Source of the DNA: Clostridia bacterium
GTDB taxonomy: Bacteria > Bacillota > Clostridia > Christensenellales > Borkfalkiaceae
NCBI GenBank assembly: GCA_017503885.1
Contig: JAFVSF010000155.1
Coordinates: 1-11,939, forward strand
DNA length: 11,939 bases
Direction of reading: 5' to 3'
The notes under the pieces are model-generated. The model did no database searches. It saw nothing but the letters and a program-made list of their open reading frames with translations, and was not told where the DNA came from. Position numbers and translations under genes: made by a program. This document shows, one piece after another, positions 1-8,600 of this stretch (position 1 is the first letter of the stretch; every line of letters begins with the position of its first letter).

Positions 1-386
1 ACGTGACAAACTACAACCTTTCCACCGTATTTCTTTTGGGCCTCTAAAAGCCTGTATAAATCCTCTTCAATAGGCGTAATAGGTTTTTCAAGCAACACGT
101 CGTAGCCAAGTTCTAAAGCCCTTATACACACGTCTACGTGGCCTCTATCTTGATTTGCAATAACTAAAGCATCGGAGCGTTTTTCTTTTAAAAATTCCTC
201 TGGAGATAAAAAGCACTTTTCTTCTGGAATACCCCAATTTGCTTTCGCTATTTCTATTTGCTTTGGATTGATATCGCAAAGACATTCTATTTTAAACTTG
301 TCTTTTAAAAGATAAAAATTCTTTCCGTAAGCATCTCTTCCCCTTGAACCACAACCAAGTATTGAAACTGTAAAAATTTTGTCCAT
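1..386 (-). CDS. Gfo/Idh/MocA-family NAD(P)-dependent oxidoreductase, N-terminal part (3' end beyond window)
   Basis: Only the first 128 codons are visible; the gene runs off the left edge. The product starts MDKIFTVSILGCGSRGR, a first beta strand and glycine-rich dinucleotide-binding loop (GCGSRGR, residues 11-17) of a Rossmann fold. An acidic residue follows the second strand (CLCDIN, Asp38), and the family motif EKP with its Lys101 lies in LLEKPIT (residues 98-104). In this family that lysine is part of the active site of sugar, inositol or glycoside dehydrogenases; the substrate cannot be told without the C-terminal domain. The start at 386 is fixed by an AAGGAG site at 394-399 that overlaps the stop codon of the rhamnosidase gene (398-400), leaving 11 bases between the genes, so the two are almost surely cotranscribed and perhaps translationally coupled. 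By context it may process a sugar released by, or a glycoside related to, the rhamnosidase substrate; this is inference. Confidence 0.9.
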   Translation of the reverse strand, partial: MDKIFTVSILGCGSRGRDAYGKNFYLLKDKFKIECLCDINPKQIEIAKANWGIPEEKCFLSPEEFLKEKRSDALVIANQDRGHVDVCIRALELGYDVLLEKPITPIEEDLYRLLEAQKKYGGKVVVCH

Positions 387-393
387 ACGTAAT

Positions 394-399
394 CTCCTT
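394..399 (-). promoter_or_regulatory. Ribosome binding site overlapping the upstream stop codon
   Basis: AAGGAG on the minus strand lies 7 bases before the ATG at 386 and shares bases with the TAA stop (398-400) of the rhamnosidase gene. This placement favours re-initiation by ribosomes that have finished the upstream gene. Confidence 0.75.
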
Positions 400-2539
400 A
401 TTTGATAACTGCCTTTAAAACGTTGTCTTTCATCTCTACTGACACAACGTCTCTATTGCCAAAATCATAATTATATTTTACTTTTTTATCGGCTTTAACT
501 TCCAAATAATATTTACCTTCTTTATATTGCCAATCTACGGCTATTTTACCGTGCAAAGACTTATATTCTCCCTTTGCAAAAGATAATTCCGAACTAAAAG
601 ACGGCGAAATGCAAATTTTTTCGTTTTCAGAAAGTTTTATACCTAAAACGTGACTATAAAGCCATTCTACACACGAACCTAAACTATAGTGGTTAAAAGA
701 GTTCATATTAGGCGTTTCAAACCCATTTTCTTTAGTATAGCCGTTCCATCTTTCCCAAATGGTCGTTGCTCCGTGTTTTATAGTATAGCCCCACGATGGG
801 TATTCAGTTTGTTTAATAATTTTATAAGCGAGGTCAACCTCCCCAATCTCGCAAATTGCAGGAAGAAGATATTTTACCCCAATAAAGCCCGTAGTAAGTT
901 TATACCCCTCACTTTCTAGCGACTGAATAAAATGTGATTTTATCTCGCTAACGGTTACAAACCCTACGGACAAAGCAAAGGCGTATGCTGTTTGCGAATC
1001 GCCTTTTATCTTGCCGTATTTGTATAGATAATTCTCTCTAAAAGCATGCTTTATCTTTTTATAGTAACACTCGTATTTATCCGTGTTCTCATCATCGCCT
1101 AAAATAGCGAACATCCTCGCTATAAGCTTTGCTGAAAGCCCAAAAAAGCACTGACTAATAACACACTTATCCTCTGCTTCTTTAACAGACAGCCAGTCGC
1201 CAAAAGCGTTTTGAACGTTTGATAAATACTTATCACTTTTGCTTAAATAATACTCAAAATGCTTAACAGCAAAAGGCAAACTTTCTTTTAAAAGGTCCTT
1301 ATTTCTATAATGCAAATAATGATAATACGGAATTATACAAATACTATCTGCCCAACCTGGAACACCTGCAGTAGACACTGAAACAGGTATAAAGAAAGGC
1401 ACGAAAGAAGGCACTTTGCCGTCTTCTAAAATATCCGTTTGAATAAGTTTTAAATAGTTTTCAAAAAATTTATTGCAATCGCTATTAAACATTGCCGAGT
1501 TGCAAAATACTTGTGCGTCGCCCGTCCAACCAAGCCTTTCATCTCTTTGTGGGCAGTCGGTTGGAATAGATATAAAGTTGCTCTTTTGCCCCCACGCTGC
1601 ATTTTTATAAATTGTATTTACAATTTCACTAGAGCATTCAAATTTGCCGTGATAATTCAAATCTTGTGATAAAACGATACCTTTTATATCGCAAACTTCC
1701 ACGTCTTCGCCACAAATAATCTCTGCGTATCTAAAACCGTGAAAAGTAAATTTAGGCTCAAATTTATCTTTATTTCCTGAAAGTATAATTCTATCTTGGC
1801 ACTTTGCAGAACGCAAGTTGTCAAAATAGAGCGAGCCGTCGTCGTTTAAGACTTCAGCGTGCTTGATTATAACCTCACTACCTTTTTTGCCTTTAACTGT
1901 AAAAGTAATAAATCCAGCAAAATTTTGCTTGAAATCTAGCCTTATAATCCCTTTTTCGCTACTTAAAACTTCTGGAATTAAACTTGTGATTTGAACAACA
2001 GGCTCGTAATCGTAAGGCTTGAAATCTACTTTTACGTTATACTTTTTAGCAAAAGGCAAACTGTCTATATCTTGGCTTTCACAAGTAAAATCTACGGTTT
2101 CTCCGTCAAAAAATGAAGAGCGTACTATATTAGACTTGCCAACTTTCCAAGTTTCATCAGTAGAAACAATCTCTTTTTTGCCATTTTTATAACTAAGCGT
2201 TAATTCTGCAAATAGAGCGTTTATTTCGCCGTAAACGTCTGGACCTTGACCGTAACCAACTCTACCCGAATACCACCCTTCTGCAATGGTTATTTCTATC
2301 AAATTATCTTGATTTAACAACTTGGTAACGTCATATTCGCATAAATGCACGTATTTACCGTAATTGGTCCAACCTGGCATAAAATACTCTTTTATTTCTT
2401 GCCCGTTAATTTTAAGGTTAAAAATACCAAGAGCCGAAATTTTTAGAACGGCTTTTTCTACCAAATCTTCAAGCGTAAATTTTTTATAAAAAACTGCAAG
2501 GTTTTTGTTTGTTTTTTCTAGATCTCTTACTATCCACAT
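398..2539 (-). CDS. Alpha-L-rhamnosidase, glycoside hydrolase family 78, cytoplasmic
   Basis: The 713-residue product should release terminal alpha-L-rhamnose from oligosaccharides or glycosides by inversion. Residues about 20-130 form the beta-sandwich domain typical of the family N-terminal region (SALGIFNLKINGQ at 35-47, AEGWYSGRVG at 86-95), about 180-295 another beta domain, about 300-630 the (alpha/alpha)6 barrel, and the last ~80 residues the C-terminal beta domain. The catalytic signature CPQRDERLGWTGDA is at 329-342, with Asp333, Glu334 (expected general acid) and Asp341; the second one, TTIWERWNGY, is at 592-601 with Glu596 (expected base); NSFNHYSLGS follows at 613-622. There is no signal peptide, so the enzyme is inferred to be intracellular and to act on imported glycans. 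It is shorter than many family members because extra N-terminal modules are missing, but all core parts are present. The start codon lacks a close Shine-Dalgarno sequence; a weak AAGGAAAG lies over 20 bases upstream. It probably follows the giant surface protein in one transcript or has its own promoter at 2573-2578. Confidence 0.95.
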   Translation of the reverse strand: MWIVRDLEKTNKNLAVFYKKFTLEDLVEKAVLKISALGIFNLKINGQEIKEYFMPGWTNYGKYVHLCEYDVTKLLNQDNLIEITIAEGWYSGRVGYGQGPDVYGEINALFAELTLSYKNGKKEIVSTDETWKVGKSNIVRSSFFDGETVDFTCESQDIDSLPFAKKYNVKVDFKPYDYEPVVQITSLIPEVLSSEKGIIRLDFKQNFAGFITFTVKGKKGSEVIIKHAEVLNDDGSLYFDNLRSAKCQDRIILSGNKDKFEPKFTFHGFRYAEIICGEDVEVCDIKGIVLSQDLNYHGKFECSSEIVNTIYKNAAWGQKSNFISIPTDCPQRDERLGWTGDAQVFCNSAMFNSDCNKFFENYLKLIQTDILEDGKVPSFVPFFIPVSVSTAGVPGWADSICIIPYYHYLHYRNKDLLKESLPFAVKHFEYYLSKSDKYLSNVQNAFGDWLSVKEAEDKCVISQCFFGLSAKLIARMFAILGDDENTDKYECYYKKIKHAFRENYLYKYGKIKGDSQTAYAFALSVGFVTVSEIKSHFIQSLESEGYKLTTGFIGVKYLLPAICEIGEVDLAYKIIKQTEYPSWGYTIKHGATTIWERWNGYTKENGFETPNMNSFNHYSLGSCVEWLYSHVLGIKLSENEKICISPSFSSELSFAKGEYKSLHGKIAVDWQYKEGKYYLEVKADKKVKYNYDFGNRDVVSVEMKDNVLKAVIK

Positions 2540-2572
2540 AGTTTGTTTTATATAAAATCTACTTTCCTTTTT

Positions 2573-2578
2573 ATTATA
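2573..2578 (-). promoter_or_regulatory. Possible -10 box (TATAAT) before the rhamnosidase gene
   Basis: A consensus TATAAT hexamer lies 34 bases before the rhamnosidase start, just downstream of the hairpin at 2585-2611. The base two before the hexamer's preceding position is A rather than the G of an extended -10, and the -35 position would fall inside the hairpin (CTTTTA at 17-base spacing), which fits poorly. It may allow the rhamnosidase and oxidoreductase genes to be transcribed separately, but AT-rich DNA yields such boxes by chance. Confidence 0.3.
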
Positions 2579-2584
2579 GTATTA

Positions 2585-2611
2585 GGAAAACCTCCTAAAA
2601 GGAGGTTTTCC
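2585..2611 (-). terminator. Intercistronic stem-loop after the giant surface-protein gene; terminator-like but no U-tract
   Basis: GGAAAACCTCC (2585-2595) and its exact complement GGAGGTTTTCC (2601-2611) form an 11-bp stem, extendable by one T-A pair, with a loop of about 3-5 bases. It begins 11 bases after the stop of the giant gene. Reading on the minus strand the stem is followed by TAATACTATAAT, not a run of U, so intrinsic termination should be weak. It may be a partial terminator or a 3' stabilising structure that separates the levels of the giant gene and the rhamnosidase gene. Confidence 0.6.
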
Positions 2612-2622
2612 GTTTATTAAGT

Positions 2623-5600
2623 TTAGTTGTAAGGAATTACGTATACAGCGTCACCTGCCATTAAGTTTGCAGTATAAACACCATTTGTAAGTACAACGTT
2701 AGTAAAGTTGCCGTTTCCGTCGTAAACGAGTACGTTAGTATAACCGTTGAAAGTCATTGACACTGTTCTAGTAGCCTCGTCATCGTCTGGGTCTGCAACG
2801 TTCATTGCCATGTACATATAATTGCCTTTCGTCTTATCATAAAGTTCAGTTACAAGTGCCGAACCAGAATTTATGCTAAACGAGGTGAGTTTTGTAAACG
2901 AGTTAGACACAGTAATTTCGCCAAGATGATTTAAACTGGTTGAACTAACTCTGCTACCCTTATAATCAAATTGCATTATTGTTGGAGCAAATTTTTGGTT
3001 GTTAGCCATAATAGCTTGCATCCAGTAATAGAAACTTGTTGGGTTACCATTATAATCTACGAAAGACGAGCCGTCAACGTAAGATTCTCCACCGGTAGAA
3101 TCACTTTCACTTCTTGTATAGTAGGTGTAGTAAGCAATTTGTTTTGTTCCAAAACCAAGAAGAATATTGTTAAGCCACTTAGCACCCTTTTCAGTAACTG
3201 CACGACGGTGAATAGTACCATCCGCATTATTTTCGTATGCTTGAGTTACGTGATAGAACTTAATACCCCTGTCGGCAGCAGCCTTTGCAACGATTTGAAG
3301 ACAAGGAATGTAAGAATCGCTTATAACAAGGTTTCCGTTCTTATCCTCCATCAATGGATAATCGTCATACATAATAGAGTCCGGATTCATAGCGTTTAAG
3401 AAATCGTTGATATATTGAGTATAACGAGTTACGCTATCAGTAAATCTATCTCTTAATCCGAGCTTATAACGATAGTTGGTCCATTCATACGTTCCAGAAG
3501 ATGCTGGATAATAGTTGTCGTAAACATTTTGTGTTACGTTAAGTGGGTTAAGGTTGTATTGGATAAACAAGTTAAAACCGTATTTCACGTTTACACGCTT
3601 AATTGATCTATAAACTGCAGAATACTCATCTAAGCAAGCATATTTAGGCTCGTCGCCAAGTTGAATACCGTATACACCTGGATAGGTTGCATAATCTTTT
3701 ACACAATTATAAATGTATGTGTCTAATTCTTCATCAGTATCATATTCTGCTGGCAATCCATTTTCAAGCATGCTGAGATATAAAATTCTACTATCTTGTA
3801 AAATTGTCTTATTAATTCCAACTTTTGCTAAATCATCTATAAGTTTTTTAGCATTGTTGATAGACGTTTCTGTCCCGTCGATAAGCATATCGTTTTGAGG
3901 GAAGTAGATTGTCATACCTGCTTCACCGTATAAACTGTATTGCTTAAGGTTTGCTAAGTTTTTACCAACATAATATTTTACACCGTCAATTTCATACGTG
4001 CCATCGCTATAAGCACTGTACGCATAGAAGTCGAATTGGTCTGTATACTTATCGTAGCCAAGGAGATTTGTAGTAGGTTGTTCTGGAGTTTCACCCTCGC
4101 CTGGAGTTTCGCCCTCGCCTGGGGTTTCATCAGTAGGTATAACCTTTTTAACTACGTCACTAAGGGTTGTATCTTCGTATACGCCCCATACCTTATCAAG
4201 AGTAGTGGTAGTACCGAAGTGACCGTATAATACGATAGAACCTTGACAGAACTCTTCTCTCGTTTGCCCCTCTTTTGCAAAACCAGTTGTAAAGAAGTTG
4301 TACGTTTCACCCGAAAAACCTTCAACTATTACGCTATCCGTTACGTTATAAAGAATGTAAACTATTTTCACTGAGTATGCGTTGCCACCTGCTTCCATAC
4401 CCATAATTACGCGGTATTGCTTACTGTCATCGAGGTTTGCTCTACCAAGCGTTACGTTATTGTTGCTACCAGAGTTAGAGGTTACCGTTTGGAAACCTAA
4501 AACTCCGTTTTTACCACTATTTAAAGTGTTGTGAAGCATTTGAGGACCAGCAACTAAAAGACCTTTACCATCCCAAACTGACTTACTGTCGTTATACTCT
4601 GTGTAGAGTACACCTTGCCAAGTAGTTAAACCTGTAAGAACAACTAAACCGTATTTATCACCGTTTTGGTAATACATAGATTCGTTATAGTTATTTGCAA
4701 AGAATGCAACTGATGGCATATTCTTGCCAGTAAAATCGAAGGTAATATAGTCGTTAAAACCGTAGTTTCCGTCAAAGGCTAAGTAAGATTGGTTTACAGT
4801 GCCAATAACGGCAGGATCAGACAAGTTGTTAGAGCCCGAATAGTGAGCACTATCGCCTATGTTACTGTTATTTAAAACAATGCCTCCGTTGTTTGCTGTA
4901 GCATTATGAGTGGTTACCCCTTCTTTTGCTTCTGCGGTATACGTTGCCGTGTAAGTAACTTCACCCGTTACTAAAGAAATTGCTTTATCCCAACCTGCAA
5001 AGGTATAAACAAACACAGCATCTTCTTTTGAAGATAAAACACCTTTAAATGAAGGCATTTCACCGTATTTAAGCGATTCTTCTTGTAAAGTAGTGCCATC
5101 TGCATTTTTAAAGGTTACAGTGTAAGTTTCACCACCTTTCAAGCCGTCTGCAACAGCATTGATAGTTGTATCTTCAAATACACCGTGAATTCTATCTAAT
5201 TCGCAAGCTACACCAAATTTACCATATAAAACGATAGAACCAGACAAATCGTTGATTGTCATATTGCCAACTTGAGCGTTAGAGCCTGTAAAGAAGTTCC
5301 AAGTAGTCATTGAACTTTGTTCTACAACAGCATTAGTGTCAAGGTTGTATAAATACCAATTAAGAGTTATTGCCGAGCCACTACCAGTAAAGCCCATTAT
5401 TACTCTGTAGTGAGTACCGTCTACAAGGTTTGCTCTGCCAAGTGCAGAGCCTGCAAATGCACCACTACAGAATCCACCGTCTGCAGCATTTTGTATCATA
5501 TATGGGAAACCGTAGTTAATTTGAGTGCCGTTTCCGTTTACACCTGAACCAAGTTGGCCGTCCCAAGTAGTAATACCAGTTACAACTACAATACCTTGCT

Positions 5601-8600
5601 TAGAAGTGCCTTCTGCATACATAGAATCGTTATAATTATTTGCAAAGAATGCAATCTCTGGCAAGTTTTTACCTGTAAAATCAAAGGCGATATAGTCGTT
5701 TAAAGCGTAGTTTCCGTCAAAAGCCAAATAAGATTGATGAACGTATCCACCATTATTTTGACCTTTTGTATAGTTTGCACTGTCGCCAAGGTTACTCTTC
5801 TTTAATACGATTTTACCATTAGTTTGCTCTACACCATAAGTGTGGCCTGGACCTCCACTTCTTTTAACGATATCTCTATAATCACCTGTAAATACTGCGG
5901 TATAAGTTATATCGGCGGTAACTGGAGAAAGTTCTTTATCCCAACCTGCAAAGGTATAAGAAGAAAATGCGAAATCACCAGGTCTTTCAGGGGTGTTGCC
6001 GCCATATACTGGCTCACCACCAACAGAAACGTTTGTAACATATAAAACTGAACCGTCCCAGTTCTTAAAGGTTACAGTTTTTAAATCCATTGCAAGGCTA
6101 TCCTTTACCCCTACAATGCTTGTGTTTTCAAATACGCCGTGTACCTTATCAAGCGTACAAGGAGTACCGAATTTACCGTAAAGAACTATAGAGCCTACTA
6201 AATCGTTTAAAGTCATATTATTAACATCCCCGTTTGAGCCTGTAAAGAAGTTCCAAGTAGTAATTGAACTTTGTTCTACAACGGTATTAGTATCAAGGTT
6301 GTATAAATACCAGTGGAGAGTTATTGCCGAGCCACTACCAGTAAAGCCCATTATTACTCTGTAGTGAGTTCCGTCTACAAGATTTGCTCTACCAAGTGCA
6401 GACGTCTTTTCAGATTCCCTTATAAATCCACCATCAGAAGTATTTTGAACCATGAATGGATGATAATATCTAATAATAGTGCCGTTTCCGTTTACACCTG
6501 AACTAAGTTGACCGTCCCAAGTAGTAACACCAGTTACAACTACAATACCTTGCTTAGAAGTGCCTTCTGCATACATAGAGTTATTGTAATTTTTAGCAAA
6601 GAATGCAACTTCTGGCATATTTTTACCAGTAAAATCAAACGCCACGTAATCATTTAAGCCATATTCACCGTTAATAGCGTAGAATGATTGATCTACGTAA
6701 CCACCGTTGTTTTGACCTTTTGTATAGTTTGCACCATCGCCTATACCACTACTTTCTAAAGTAACTTCATCACCGTTAACACTTGCTTTATAACTGTATG
6801 CCATACCAAGCTCAGTTGAAATAGCTTGTATATTCGTATCTTCATATATATTATATACTTTGTCGAGAACTGTTGCAGTACCAAAATGAGAGTATGCAAC
6901 GATTGAGCCTTGACAGAATTGATCTCTCGTTTGACCTGCATTTGCCCAACCATCTGCAAAGAAGTTATAGGTATTAATTGCTCTTGATTCTACGATGCAA
7001 TTATTATCTAAATCGTAAAGACAATAAACGAGTTTAATTGCCCTGTTGATAGGATCGTCGCCAGGCTCCATACCCATTATTATTCTATAGCGCTTGCCGT
7101 CAACAAGATTTGCTCTACCAAGGGCAACGTTTTCTTCGCCTGAATGAAGTAATACGCCCTTAGAGTCATTATTTTTTGCAGTAGAATAAATCATGTGAGG
7201 ACCCCACATGCAAAGACCTTGACCGTTGAATACGCTTGTACAGAAAGCATTATTATCTTCAGTAAACAATCTACCATCTGGCCAAGTTAAACCTGTAGAA
7301 ACTACAACACCGTTTTTATTTCCATTACCATAGAAAATTGAGTTGTCGTAGCCGTTTGCAAAGAATGCAAGCGTTGGCATATTCTTACCAGTAAAGTCTG
7401 CTACGAAATAATCGCCAAAGCCGTAATCTCCGTCAAACGCCAAATATGGTTGATCTGCAGTATTGTTTTCATCAGTTGGATCTGGCGTTCCATTAGTTTC
7501 ACCTGGATAATAAGCACCGTCCCCTAATTCACCAGGTAATAAAGAAATACTTGTCTCGATAACGTCTTGTGCAGTAGTGATCTCTTTTCCATCTGCTCTA
7601 ACAACTCCATAAATAGTCTTATCGCCGAGATCTTTTGCGTTTCCTTTATCGGCTTGCCATTTAGCGTAAACAACAACGTCGCCTGTAACGTTAGTATAGT
7701 CGCCAACCCACTCAACAAAGATATATCCATCCTTAGTTGGAACTTCTGGGGTAGTAGCATCTCCTTCGTTATCAACGTATTGTACGTCATAAACCTCATA
7801 ACCATCTAAGAAAGTAACCTTATGCTTTGCTGTTTGTAACGTTTCAGAACCTAAAGCACCCTCTATTTTACCGTTGTCTTCCTCATTTGTTGTAACTGAG
7901 GCATTTATCGTTACGTACTTATTTTCTAACCCGCTAGCAAAGTCGGTATCGCCGAGTTTTTCTACTAACGCATCATATTGCTCTTGATTAGAAACAACAA
8001 TAGGATAATCTTCCGTTCCAAGCCAAAGATATTTACTCAAAATATTTGTTTCGTAACTTTTATCACCGTCTAAAAGAGCCGAACATAGAACTTCGTATTG
8101 AGTTCTGTTTTGAAGTTCAATATCACTTACGTTATGTTCGTCTTTTGCAAACTCTGCGTAAGTATATTTTGGAGTTCCTAATCTGTTGTCTACAATAAAG
8201 AATATCGCTGAAAAAGACCTATCTTGATAACCGTATGTACCAAGATTTATCATAGCAATATTGGCATAATAATGCTTAGCATCGCCATCTTTTTGATAAA
8301 TTTTATTTTCATCAAGTTGACCGCCAACTTTTTTTACTAATTTCTCGTAACTGCCGTTTACTTTATCAAATTCTTCAACGGGAGCAATATAGCCCCAAAG
8401 TTCAACGTCGTCGTTGTCAACGATTAAGTTACGATATCCTTCATCCATCTTTACGATAAAACGAAGACCGTCGGCAGTAAGTTTTACACTTGCACCACTT
8501 TCGATAACGAAGACGTTTGCCTCGCTACTAGCAACAGCCGTAGTAGGCTTTACCGAAAAGAAAACGGATAGCATTAGCGATGCAACAAAAGTTGCAACGC

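Larger units (their letters stand above)
6115..6816 (-). repeat. Repeat module B (residues about 608-841)
   Basis: This module is of the shorter subtype, almost the twin of module C at the DNA level, and its end is also nearly identical in DNA to the end of a module in the upstream partial gene (11727-11858). Confidence 0.75.

Noticed and set aside
689..919. Plus-strand open frame of 76 codons inside the rhamnosidase gene
   Set aside because: It is antisense to a clear GH78 coding region, has no ribosome binding site of note and no recognisable protein features.
2623..2700. Sortase or S-layer anchoring signal at the end of the giant protein
   Set aside because: The C terminus ends in VIPYN after a beta domain, with no LPXTG, hydrophobic segment or basic tail; how the protein stays at the surface, if it does, is not visible.
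2971..3399. Plus-strand open frame of 142 codons antisense to the barrel domain
   Set aside because: It mirrors the codon bias of the real gene on the other strand. A similar antisense frame appears at the homologous place in the lipoprotein gene (9212-9523), as expected from shared coding sequence, not from a gene.
4080..6820. CRISPR-like array
   Set aside because: The repeats are long, coding and unevenly spaced protein modules; there are no short repeats with unique spacers and no cas genes.
7524..7805. Minus-strand frame of 93 codons overlapping the giant gene
   Set aside because: It is a shifted-frame shadow of the InlB-like repeat region, whose real frame is intact.
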